From NCBI GenBank assembly GCA_964365465.1, contig CAYIPT010000022.1, positions 1 through 9,968 on the forward strand: DNA of 9,968 nt. Direction: 5' to 3'. Shown here piece by piece: positions 1 to 4,504 of the stretch. The notes below the pieces were generated by a model. It was given only the letters and a program-made list of their open reading frames with translations. It was not told the origin of the DNA and did no database searches. Position 1 is the stretch's first letter; each line of letters starts with the position of its first letter. This stretch comes from WO2-35-19 sp964365465 (GTDB lineage Bacteria > Patescibacteriota > Minisyncoccia > Phycocordibacterales > WO2-35-19). The position numbers and the translations under genes are program-made.

Positions 1-52
1 AGAACAAGACACTCCTAACGTCTAGATGCAGGTCCGATTCCTGCCGGTGGCA
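1..52 (+). tRNA. tRNA-Arg (anticodon CCT), 5' end cut off by the window
   Basis: The 3' part of a tRNA is visible. The anticodon stem is AGAC (7-10) paired with GTCT (20-23), with an A11-C19 mismatch at its base. The seven-base loop CTCCTAA (12-18) places anticodon CCT at 14-16, so it reads AGG (Arg). A four-base variable loop (24-27) follows, then a T-stem GCAGG/CCTGC (28-32, 40-44) with loop TCCGATT, an acceptor strand CGGTGGC (45-51) and discriminator A52. The next bases are CCT, so the terminal CCA is not encoded and must be added by a nucleotidyltransferase. The T-loop has C where T55 is usual. The D-arm and 5' acceptor strand lie outside the window. Confidence 0.82.
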
Positions 53-128
53 CCTAAGTGTTCATAATGCATGTCGTTCCATATTCCGTTTGGCACGGTA
101 TAAAACGAGAGTGGTTCTAACGTGGCTT

Positions 129-452
129 TTATTTATATCCCAACAATTTTGCTTTTAATTCAGGAATGTCCTCTTGTATAGTGTCCCAGACGATATCAAT
201 TTCAAGATTTATGTAATCGTGAAAAGCCATATTTCTGAAACCAACGATTTCTTTCCAAGCCAAATCAATTTTTGGTTTAGTTTCTTTGCTTATTTTGTTA
301 GCTTCTTCTCCAATAAGAGCAAGCTGTAAAATTGTTGCGCTTTGCATCATTTGATTATTTAGAAAATCTTCTTTGTTTGTCTCTTTTACAAATTCTTCCA
401 CCTTCTGAATGGAATCCAAAATATTTGCTATGTAAGTTTTATCATTCTTCAT
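129..452 (-). CDS. hepT: HepT-like HEPN-domain toxin ribonuclease (DUF86 family)
   Basis: This 107-residue helical protein fits the HepT/DUF86 family. It carries the exact active-site signature R-x4-H-x-Y as R73-NMAF-H78-D-Y80, in the family context W-K-E-I-V-G-F-R-N. Family knowledge: HepT is a HEPN RNase toxin, and its partner MntA neutralises it by adding AMP to the Tyr of this motif, which corresponds to Y80 here. The gene lies directly downstream of mntA and overlaps it by 11 bases, so the two are translationally coupled. There is no Shine-Dalgarno sequence before the ATG. Cutting of tRNA or mRNA is the expected activity but cannot be read from the sequence. The downstream neighbour is the tRNA-Arg end. 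Confidence 0.88.
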   Translation of the reverse strand: MKNDKTYIANILDSIQKVEEFVKETNKEDFLNNQMMQSATILQLALIGEEANKISKETKPKIDLAWKEIVGFRNMAFHDYINLEIDIVWDTIQEDIPELKAKLLGYK

Positions 453-732
453 AAATTGGTTTTAATTCTGGGCGTATACATGGCTCCATGTGTTTATTTA
501 TATTTCCTTCTGTCACCAAATCAACATCTCTACCTAAAGAATCTTCAAGTTTGTGTTTAAGGCCTATAAATTTAATCATGCCCATTGGTCCGGGACCTAA
601 TTCCACAAGCAAATCTACATCGCTGTCTAGACGATCGTCTCCACGAGCAACCGAACCGAAAACAGACGCTTTTTTAACGCCATATTCACGTAAAATCGGT
701 GATATTTTTTCTTTTACTTCGTCTATACTCAT
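442..732 (-). CDS. mntA: MntA-like minimal nucleotidyltransferase antitoxin
   Basis: A 96-residue protein when started at the ATG at 732; the frame also allows a TTG at 753, but the ATG fits family length better. It has the nucleotidyltransferase signature G-S-x10-D-x-D: G26-S27, then D38 and D40, as in VFGSVARGDDRLDSDVDLLV. A third acidic residue, D71, lies in GRDVDLVT. These residues bind the metal and nucleotide. Known role of the family: it AMPylates the HEPN partner HepT and so blocks the toxin. It is the first gene of the two-gene unit, with the antitoxin before the toxin, and ends in TGA inside the start of hepT. An extended -10 box lies just upstream. Confidence 0.87.
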   Translation of the reverse strand: MSIDEVKEKISPILREYGVKKASVFGSVARGDDRLDSDVDLLVELGPGPMGMIKFIGLKHKLEDSLGRDVDLVTEGNINKHMEPCIRPELKPIYEE

Positions 733-741
733 GGCCAAATC

Positions 742-750
742 ATAATACCA
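742..750 (-). promoter_or_regulatory. Extended -10 box for mntA-hepT
   Basis: On the minus strand the sequence reads TGG-TATTAT, a TGn-extended -10 box. It ends nine bases before the mntA ATG at 732, so the predicted mRNA leader is only about two or three bases. I see no clear -35 box and no Shine-Dalgarno site. Confidence 0.45.
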
Positions 751-793
751 CAAAAGTTCACTCTGTGCCCATTTCTTAACCTTTTACTTCAAA

Positions 794-1033
794 TTAGTCG
801 CTTCTTCCTTTTAATCTTAAAACAAGTTTGGTTATTCCATATATTACCGAGTACAACACATAAGCTAAACCAATGAAAAATATTATTTGAGGAATAGTGT
901 AGTTATACAAAGCACAATTGGGCTCAGGATTCTTGTGCCAGCATAAATCGGTGGTTGTAAATTGGAAAAATGTTAAAAAGCTGATTACGATAGCAAGTGT
1001 AAATTTCCAAATTTTTGGTCTTATAAATTTCAT
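794..1033 (-). CDS. Small two-helix membrane protein, unknown function
   Basis: A 79-residue protein I do not recognise. It has two hydrophobic stretches, residues 11-26 and about 48-66, joined by a polar loop with two cysteines, C31 and C40 (CWHKNPEPNC). The loop could form a disulfide outside the membrane. The N-terminus (KFIRPKIWK) and the C-terminus (KLVLRLKGRSD) are both basic, which fits a hairpin with both ends in the cytoplasm. It follows the small cysteine-rich protein gene by only nine bases on the same strand, so they are likely co-transcribed. No Shine-Dalgarno site is seen. It is probably expressed, given the operon-like spacing and plausible topology. Confidence 0.6.
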   Translation of the reverse strand: MKFIRPKIWKFTLAIVISFLTFFQFTTTDLCWHKNPEPNCALYNYTIPQIIFFIGLAYVLYSVIYGITKLVLRLKGRSD

Positions 1034-1042
1034 ATTAATTTT

Positions 1043-1270
1043 TTATTCTGTGAAATTGGTACAACTCAAAATTTTACCTCCAACACAAGTTGAGGTGTTG
1101 AACCCCGAAGGAATGCCCCGGCTACATATGCAAGTGTTGCAAGATTGTTTAAGTTTTCCATTTTCTCCCCCCGGAATAACTCCGCAACGAGTTACTTCTT
1201 TGTTTGGCCAGAAAAAGTAAGTTGTTCCAGCTATTATCATCAAAGCAAAAACAATGAGTACTTTTTTCAT
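1043..1270 (-). CDS. Small exported cysteine-rich protein with pacifastin-like pattern
   Basis: A 75-residue protein with a basic-hydrophobic N-terminus (MKKVLIVFALMIIAGTTYFF) that acts as a signal peptide or membrane anchor. The remaining domain of about 50 residues has six cysteines: C29, C44, C47, C49, C62 and C70. The core C44-N-T-C-I-C-S-R-G52 matches the C-N-x-C-x-C-x2-G core of pacifastin-type inhibitor domains, and C70 is followed by Thr. The spacing between the outer cysteines is longer than the classical motif (C-x14-C at the front, x9 and x7 near the end). An extracytoplasmic disulfide-rich module is well supported. Protease inhibition is only a suggestion from the cysteine pattern. 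It is the first gene of a likely two-gene operon. Confidence 0.6.
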   Translation of the reverse strand: MKKVLIVFALMIIAGTTYFFWPNKEVTRCGVIPGGENGKLKQSCNTCICSRGIPSGFNTSTCVGGKILSCTNFTE

Positions 1271-1279
1271 AACATCTCA

Positions 1280-1285
1280 ATTATA
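1280..1285 (-). promoter_or_regulatory. -10 box for the 1043-1270 gene
   Basis: A perfect TATAAT on the minus strand (1285 down to 1280), preceded directly by TG, lies nine bases before the ATG at 1270. The predicted transcript starts within about three bases of the start codon. No convincing -35 box is present at 16-18 bases. Confidence 0.5.
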
Positions 1286-1350
1286 CACTAAAACATTTCA
1301 TACCAGTATCACTTTGTTAATATGTGAATGTCGTTAACCTCCCTGCCTGT

Positions 1351-1374
1351 CCCGCGAAGCTTCAGCGAAGTGGG
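1351..1374 (+). repeat. GC-rich hairpin repeat, copy a
   Basis: CCCGC (1351-1355) pairs with GTGGG (1370-1374) with one G-T pair, around a loop containing GAAGCTTC and GCGAAG. The framework C-C-C-n-G-C, GAAGC, then GCGAAG and GGG is shared with the copies at 1397-1422, 1551-1577 (opposite strand) and 6575-6600. It lies in a 430-base region without an intact gene. Repeats of this kind are, from memory, common in Parcubacteria intergenic DNA. Confidence 0.6.
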
Positions 1375-1396
1375 AAGAGTGGTAGGTTCTACTGCG

Positions 1397-1422
1397 CCCA
1401 GCGAAGCCTTGGCGAAGTTGGG
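1397..1422 (+). repeat. GC-rich hairpin repeat, copy b
   Basis: CCCAGC (1397-1402) pairs with GTTGGG (1417-1422) with one G-T pair. The loop carries GAAGCCTTGGCGAA, close to the loop of copy a. It sits 22 bases after copy a in the same orientation, so the two form a tandem pair of hairpins with diverged sequence but a conserved stem. Confidence 0.6.
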
Positions 1423-1477
1423 TTGGAATTGGTATTTTCCTTATAGAAAGGATAATCTATGACCAGAGAGTGTTTTG

Positions 1478-1564
1478 ATGACTCTCAACTACTACCAAGT
1501 ATTAACTATTCCAAAGGAAGAACAGACATCAGGTATCAAAAAAGAGGTTCTCCTCCTTCGCTAA
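1478..1564 (+). pseudogene. Decayed start of a J-domain (DnaJ-like) gene
   Basis: The frame from the ATG at 1478 encodes 28 residues, then stops at TAA (1562-1564). The peptide runs MTLNYYQVLTIPKEE followed by IKKE. It matches the first helix region of J-domains (consensus-like xYYxVLGIPKEAS, then IKKAYRKLA), in the right order and spacing and at the expected N-terminal position. The similarity ends at about 1546, almost exactly where the GC-rich repeat at 1551-1577 begins, and the HPD motif is absent. It is therefore probably a gene remnant truncated by a repeat. A second overlapping frame (1459-1647, 62 codons) has a fair AAAGGA site before its ATG. Its composition looks non-coding and it runs into the terminator stem, so I do not call it. 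Confidence 0.45.
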
Positions 1565-1577
1565 AGCTACGGCGGGA
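1551..1577 (-). repeat. GC-rich hairpin repeat, copy c (inverted)
   Basis: Read on the minus strand this is TCCCGCCGTAGC followed by TTTAGCGAAGGAGGA, matching copy a over the CCCGC, the G-n-AGC and the AGCGAAG blocks. It forms the end of the J-domain-like remnant and supplies its stop codon. Its orientation is opposite to copies a and b. Confidence 0.55.
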
Positions 1578-1620
1578 CGCGGTAATGTCATTCAATAAAC
1601 GGCGCCATAAGCGCACAAAT

Positions 1621-1646
1621 CAAAAACCGCACGAAGGCGGTTTTTG
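1621..1646. terminator. Bidirectional rho-independent terminator
   Basis: A perfect 10-bp stem, CAAAAACCGC (1621-1630) with GCGGTTTTTG (1637-1646), encloses the loop ACGAAG. A GCGG core followed by T5 occurs on both strands, so it can stop transcription in both directions. It lies downstream of the HU gene (minus strand), which it most likely serves, and ends whatever reads through the 1271-1620 region on the plus strand. Confidence 0.8.
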
Positions 1647-1681
1647 ATAAGTAGGAACAAGAATTTTATATCCTGTTTATT

Positions 1682-1708
1682 TAAAATAATAACTTCGTTA
1701 TTATTTTA
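1682..1708 (-). terminator. AT-rich hairpin overlapping the HU stop codon
   Basis: TAAAATAATAAC (1682-1693) and GTTATTATTTTA (1697-1708) form a perfect 12-bp stem with a three-base loop. The stem includes the last bases and stop codon of the HU gene. It lacks a GC core and a separate T-run, so it may act as a 3' stabilising hairpin or a weak terminator ahead of the stronger one at 1621-1646. Confidence 0.4.
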
Positions 1709-1973
1709 CGGCTTCCTTCAAGGCCTTGGCTGCTCTGAATTTAGGAACTCTCATGGCCGGCACATTGACTGAAGCGCCGGTGCGAGGGTTTCTGGCCACT
1801 CTGGCAGCTCTTTGTTTGGTTGAAAAAATACCCAATCCGGCGATTGAAACCTCCTCTCCCTTTTTAAGAGCGCCAACAACTTCGTCTATAACGGTTTCAA
1901 CCACTTCTTCGGCCTGAACCTTCGTGCCGCCAAGCTTTGCGTGCACTGCGTTGGCTAAGTCAGCTTTATTCAT
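1701..1973 (-). CDS. hup: DNA-binding protein HU
   Basis: A 90-residue histone-like protein of the HU/IHF family, full length. It starts MNKADLANAV and has the usual helix pair up to about residue 45. The conserved GLGIFSTKQRAARVARNPRTG segment leads into the DNA-binding beta arm (residues about 46-74, with RNPRTG and the intercalating Pro of VPAM). It ends with the C-terminal helix PKFRAAKALKEAVK. HU binds DNA without strong sequence preference, bends and compacts the chromosome, and supports replication and recombination. It has its own promoter and terminators and is a single-gene unit between the rplT end and the repeat region. There is no Shine-Dalgarno site next to the ATG; a short upstream frame ends on it in an ATGA overlap. 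Confidence 0.95.
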   Translation of the reverse strand: MNKADLANAVHAKLGGTKVQAEEVVETVIDEVVGALKKGEEVSIAGLGIFSTKQRAARVARNPRTGASVNVPAMRVPKFRAAKALKEAVK

Positions 1974-2026
1974 TTTTTTAAATTAAAAAGTTTATAATTT
2001 CTCGACCCTCCACTTTTTTCCTCCAT
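1970..2026 (-). other. Possible 18-codon leader ORF coupled to HU
   Basis: On the minus strand an ATG at 2026 opens an 18-codon frame (MEEKSGGSRN then YKLFNLKK). It ends in TGA that overlaps the HU start codon as ATGA. Its ATG lies five bases after the predicted -10 box, so it would sit at the very start of the transcript. It could couple translation to HU, which lacks its own Shine-Dalgarno site. A chance frame in a short AT-rich leader is the main alternative. Confidence 0.3.
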
Positions 2027-2031
2027 ATGCA

Positions 2032-2059
2032 AGTATATATTTAAAAGCTTTTTTGGCAA
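2032..2059 (-). promoter_or_regulatory. Promoter for HU
   Basis: On the minus strand, TTGCCA (2059-2054) is followed after 16 bases by TATACT (2037-2032), a good match to the housekeeping -35/-10 pattern. The start of transcription would fall near 2025, giving a leader of about 50 bases before the HU ATG. TTGCCA is also part of a 6-bp inverted repeat, TTGGCA/TGCCAA (2053-2074), that could form a hairpin or a binding site over the -35 box. Confidence 0.55.
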
Positions 2060-2102
2060 TACCTTGACTGCCAAGCTGTGGATAGGTTAAATTAGGTGAA
2101 AA

Positions 2103-2447
2103 TTAAGAAATTTTAGAAACAATGCGAGAAAATGTCTCCGGTTTGGAAGCGGCAATTTCGGAAAGCATCTTGCGATTAAGCAAAATACTGCGATTTTTGA
2201 GAGAACCTATAAACTTGCTGTATGAAAGGCCGGCGCCATGCAAAACGGAATTAAGACGAACATTCCAAAGTCGGCGAAAATCGCCTTTTTTGTCTCGGCG
2301 GTGAGCAAAGGCGTAAGTGCCGGCATGGGCGATGGCTTCATAGGCCTGTTTTTCTTTTTTGGAACGACCAAAGCGATAGCCCTTGACTTGGCTTAATATA
2401 TTTCTGCGTGTTTTGAGAGCATTAACCCCCTTTTTAACTCTAGACAT
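2103..2447 (-). CDS. rplT: 50S ribosomal protein L20
   Basis: A 114-residue protein with the full L20 pattern. The basic N-terminus MSRVKKGVNALKTRRNILSQ leads into the long helix KGYRFGRSKKEKQAYEAI. The segment HAGTYAFAHRRDKKGDFRRL is followed by WNVRLN and LSYSKFI. L20 binds 23S rRNA early in 50S assembly and in many bacteria represses its own operon. It is the last gene of infC-rpmI-rplT, in the classical order, separated from rpmI by a palindromic repeat. No clear Shine-Dalgarno site precedes the ATG. I see no convincing terminator between the stop and the HU promoter. Confidence 0.96.
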   Translation of the reverse strand: MSRVKKGVNALKTRRNILSQVKGYRFGRSKKEKQAYEAIAHAGTYAFAHRRDKKGDFRRLWNVRLNSVLHGAGLSYSKFIGSLKNRSILLNRKMLSEIAASKPETFSRIVSKIS

Positions 2448-2458
2448 GTTTTTGTTCT

Positions 2459-2513
2459 AACCCTATCCCTAACCCTTCCCCTTAATTTAAGGGGGAGGGA
2501 ATGGGAAGGGGTT
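2459..2513. repeat. CCCTAACCC-type palindromic repeat between rpmI and rplT
   Basis: Nested inverted repeat. The inner part is CCCCTTAA (2478-2485) with TTAAGGGG (2487-2494). The outer part is AACCCTTCCC (2471-2480) with GGGAAGGGGTT (2503-2513), one base bulged. It is preceded by tandem CCCTAT/CCCTAA units. The element fills nearly the whole gap between rpmI and rplT. It shares layout with 6488-6523 (C-rich lead, CCAACCC or CTAACCC, then a short palindrome ending GAGGG). In the operon mRNA it would fold into a strong hairpin and could tune rplT expression. Confidence 0.6.
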
Positions 2514-2519
2514 ATTTCA

Positions 2520-2705
2520 TTAGCTATTATTTAAATACCTGCCCCTATTTTTGTTTGTCATCTGAAAAGCGACGGGGCGACGCTTTTTGAGCGTTGTGTT
2601 TGTTCGATTTTTGGCATTAAAATGGTTCTGGCCGATTTTCCTTGTTACTAGTTTGCCATTCTTGGTCACTTTTATGCGCTTTAAGTATGATTTGTTTGAT
2701 TTCAT
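2520..2705 (-). CDS. rpmI: 50S ribosomal protein L35
   Basis: A 61-residue, strongly basic protein in the place always held by L35 between infC and rplT. The pattern fits: a short N-terminal KSYLKRIKVTKNGKL, then KIGQNHFNAKN in place of the usual GKSHLL-K, and a basic KKRRPV stretch. Overall similarity to well-studied L35 is modest. It sits in the large subunit on 23S rRNA. It has the only clear Shine-Dalgarno sequence among the genes of this window, GAGGAG, which overlaps the infC stop codon. Confidence 0.9.
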   Translation of the reverse strand: MKSNKSYLKRIKVTKNGKLVTRKIGQNHFNAKNRTNTTLKKRRPVAFQMTNKNRGRYLNNS

Positions 2706-2708
2706 AAG

Positions 2709-2714
2709 CTCCTC
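2709..2714 (-). promoter_or_regulatory. Shine-Dalgarno site of rpmI
   Basis: GAGGAG on the minus strand (2714 down to 2709) precedes the rpmI ATG by three bases, or by five if GAGG pairs alone. It begins in the infC stop codon, so ribosomes finishing infC can pass straight to rpmI. It contrasts with the operon-first genes here, which lack such sites. Confidence 0.65.
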
Positions 2715-3226
2715 TATTTTGCATGTTCTATCATCGCTGTCAAGCCCTTGGGGCTTCTTTTTGGCTCTTCGGCTACTTTAAAATTTTCGGAAATTAACTT
2801 AAACACTCTCTCAAGTCGCTCCTTCAAAAACGACTCGTTCATATATTTGGTTCGGCCCGGAAGGAATAGATCAATTTTTACTCGGTGACCTTCTTTAAGC
2901 CATTCCGAGGCCTTCTTGGCCTTAAGGTTCAAATCATGTTCGCCTGTGCCCACCTTTATTTGGAGCGACTTGACTTCAACTGTGCGGGTTTTGGCTTTTA
3001 TAATCTTTTGCTTCTTGTTTTCAGCGTACAAAAACTTTCCATAGTCAACGATTTTAGCAATAGGGGGAACGGCATTGGGCGATATTTCCACAAGATCAAA
3101 GCCCAATTCTTGAGCTTTAGCCACGGCATCTCTAGTCGCCACTACGCCAAAGTTTTCCCCTTGTGGCCCTATCAGACGCACATTTTCCGCTCTAATAAAA
3201 TTATTAATCCTGTGTTGAATAGACAA
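2714..3226 (-). CDS. infC: Translation initiation factor IF-3
   Basis: About 170 residues, complete for IF-3. The N-terminal domain has RINNFIRAENVRLIGPQGEN and the signature LGFDLVEISPNAVPPIAKI plus DYGKFLY. A basic linker (ENKKQKIIKAK) follows. The C-terminal domain has VEVKSLQIKVGTGEHDL, then FLEEG-like WLKEGHRVKI, and ends EHAK. IF-3 keeps the 30S subunit free and checks the start codon. No ATG exists in the available frame: the start must be TTG (3226-3224), the ATT just before it, or the ATT two codons later. A rare start codon in infC is known in E. coli (AUU) and allows IF-3 to repress itself. It begins 35 bases after the peptidase stop. Confidence 0.95.
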   Translation of the reverse strand: MSIQHRINNFIRAENVRLIGPQGENFGVVATRDAVAKAQELGFDLVEISPNAVPPIAKIVDYGKFLYAENKKQKIIKAKTRTVEVKSLQIKVGTGEHDLNLKAKKASEWLKEGHRVKIDLFLPGRTKYMNESFLKERLERVFKLISENFKVAEEPKRSPKGLTAMIEHAK

Positions 3227-3252
3227 AATTATAAATTATTTCTAACTCTTAA

Positions 3253-3261
3253 AGTATAGCA
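3253..3261 (-). promoter_or_regulatory. Extended -10 box before infC
   Basis: TGC-TATACT on the minus strand is a TGn-extended -10 box lying at the end of the peptidase gene, giving a leader of about 20 bases. A second box, TATAAT (3233-3228), lies seven bases before an in-frame ATT codon of infC and would give a leaderless mRNA. Which is used cannot be decided from sequence. Confidence 0.4.
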
Positions 3262-4227
3262 TTAAAAAGGATTTCTTGCGCCGCGGATTTCAAAGTGGAG
3301 ATGGGAGCCGGTGGATTTGCCCGTACTGCCCACCAAACCAATAACATCTCCTTGGTGAACAAAGTCGCCAACCGAGACGTTGTTTTTGCTATTATGAGCA
3401 TACAAAGTTTGAGTGCCGTTGGCATGACGGATAACAATATAATTGCCAAAACCGCCATTCCATCCGCCAATTCTGCTTATAATAACTTCTCCGTCGGCCG
3501 CTGCCAATATTTGAGCTCCTCTGGAAGCGCCTATATCAATACCGTTATAACCGTGGATGCCTTGGGTTTTTATACCGCCAACAATTGGTCTCATATAGTA
3601 GCCGACATATTCTTTGAGACCGGAAGAGCCGGCCAGCCTTATAACGGATGGCGAAGCCAAAACCTCTCCGTCGGGTACAATAATTTCTGAACCAACAATG
3701 AGAGAATCTCCTTTTTGGAGGTTATTGTAAGCTATTATTTCATCGGCATCGCCTTTATATTTTTTAGCTATAGATGCCACCGTATCTCCCTTAACCGCAG
3801 TATGTTTAACTCCGGAAATGGGTAAAATAATTAAAGTGTCTCCCACTTTCAAAGTATTTGAGGAAAGATTATTGCCCCATTTTATTGTATTAACGGTAAC
3901 ATCAAACATTTCGGCTATTTGAGAAAGAGTATCGCCCTCGCGCACTACATAAATGCTTATCTGGTCGCTGGTTGGCTTATGAACCAAAGATCCTGAGGCG
4001 GTGCCGGACGGACCGGCGTTTGAAACCAGGGCGTTGCCCTCTATAACCGGAGCATTAGAGATTTGACTGTTAAGCGGAGTGGCCACTGCCACCAACAGGG
4101 CCATGTTTTGAATATTTTTATTTGAAAGAAAACTCTCCTCGCTCGAATCACCAAAAAATACATTGCTCAAAATATCTACCAGACCAGCAGATGCCGATAT
4201 TGGCAATAGCAAAATGAGCAGAACCAA
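3262..4227 (-). CDS. Secreted LysM-LysM-M23 peptidoglycan endopeptidase
   Basis: Cell-wall hydrolase. Counting from the TTG at 4227 (321 residues): hydrophobic signal segment 1-14 (PISASA then GL); LysM 1 at about 92-135 (YVVREGDTLSQIAEMFDV); LysM 2 at about 142-185 (AVKGDTVASIAKKY); M23/LytM domain at about 220-316. The zinc and catalytic residues are H225, D231, H278 (LYAH) and H309/H311 (SHLHFE). The first pair is written HGYNGID, with H and D five residues apart instead of the usual three. LysM binds glycan and M23 cuts cross-link peptides. The start is uncertain: the TTG start leaves no basic n-region, and the frame is open for 42 more codons to a TGA at 4354-4356 without any ATG. This extension includes KKRYFINRIGR and SRKLF, so translation may begin at an unusual codon further up. 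Confidence 0.9.
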   Translation of the reverse strand: MVLLILLLPISASAGLVDILSNVFFGDSSEESFLSNKNIQNMALLVAVATPLNSQISNAPVIEGNALVSNAGPSGTASGSLVHKPTSDQISIYVVREGDTLSQIAEMFDVTVNTIKWGNNLSSNTLKVGDTLIILPISGVKHTAVKGDTVASIAKKYKGDADEIIAYNNLQKGDSLIVGSEIIVPDGEVLASPSVIRLAGSSGLKEYVGYYMRPIVGGIKTQGIHGYNGIDIGASRGAQILAAADGEVIISRIGGWNGGFGNYIVIRHANGTQTLYAHNSKNNVSVGDFVHQGDVIGLVGSTGKSTGSHLHFEIRGARNPF

Positions 4228-4367
4228 AAACAGCTTTCTTGAATTAAGAAATGACTTGAGATTATTATTTCGCCCGATTCTGTTTATAAAATAACGCTTT
4301 TTTGAATCGGGGTCATTGGGAATTTCTATAATAAGCCGTGGATTAATGATAATTCAGCGCTCTCAGT

Positions 4368-4390
4368 AAAAAATGGCTCAACGAAGCCAT
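4368..4390 (-). terminator. Hairpin plus T-run in the leader of the peptidase gene
   Basis: On the minus strand ATGGCT (4390-4385) pairs with AGCCAT (4378-4373) around TCGTTG, followed by a T6 run. It has the shape of a short intrinsic terminator. It sits upstream of the M23 peptidase frame, between it and the divergent uvrD gene, with no minus-strand gene above it. It may insulate the peptidase from antisense reads or act as a leader attenuator. The six-pair stem is weak, so it may be chance. Confidence 0.3.
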
Positions 4391-4489
4391 ATTTCAGAAA
4401 CACAGCAACCTACGAACACGCTATAAATTTTAACAAACTGACCCATTTTGGCAACTTGTTTTTTGCAAAGATGTGGATTGTAAATTTTC

Positions 4490-4498
4490 TGGTAAGAT
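4490..4498 (+). promoter_or_regulatory. Extended -10 box for uvrD (leaderless)
   Basis: TGG-TAAGAT ends six bases before the GTG start codon at 4505, so the predicted transcription start is the start codon itself. No -35 box lies at the usual distance and no Shine-Dalgarno site is possible. The same six-base spacing occurs at 7454 and 7763. Confidence 0.5.
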
Positions 4499-4504
4499 AG
4501 GTGG

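Noticed and set aside
47..56. GGTGGCACCT in the tRNA end equals the arm core of palindromic element copy 1
   Set aside because: The match is 10 bases of a GC-rich near palindrome inside a normal tRNA acceptor strand. Copies 2 and 3 do not share it, so chance is more likely than an origin from the tRNA.
82..102. Hairpin TATTCCGT/ACGGTATA after the tRNA
   Set aside because: One mismatch, a small stem and no T-run on either strand. It could be a processing hairpin but cannot be called a terminator.
1459..1647. 62-codon frame with an AAAGGA site before its ATG
   Set aside because: It runs through a repeat and into the terminator stem, its composition is unlike the real genes, and another frame in the same DNA shows J-domain similarity.
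1300..1700. CRISPR array or structured RNA gene in the gene-poor region
   Set aside because: The repeats are irregular, inverted and without equal spacers, and no known RNA gene signature was recognised.
2457..2475. Telomere-like CCCTAA units
   Set aside because: Only two or three imperfect units, part of a C-rich bacterial palindromic repeat.
2735..2760. AAGCCC/GGGCTT palindrome near the end of infC, resembling the in-frame elements
   Set aside because: Only a 6-bp stem with a three-base loop and no AAGG-N5-CCTT arms. It encodes the family-typical C-terminal region of IF-3.
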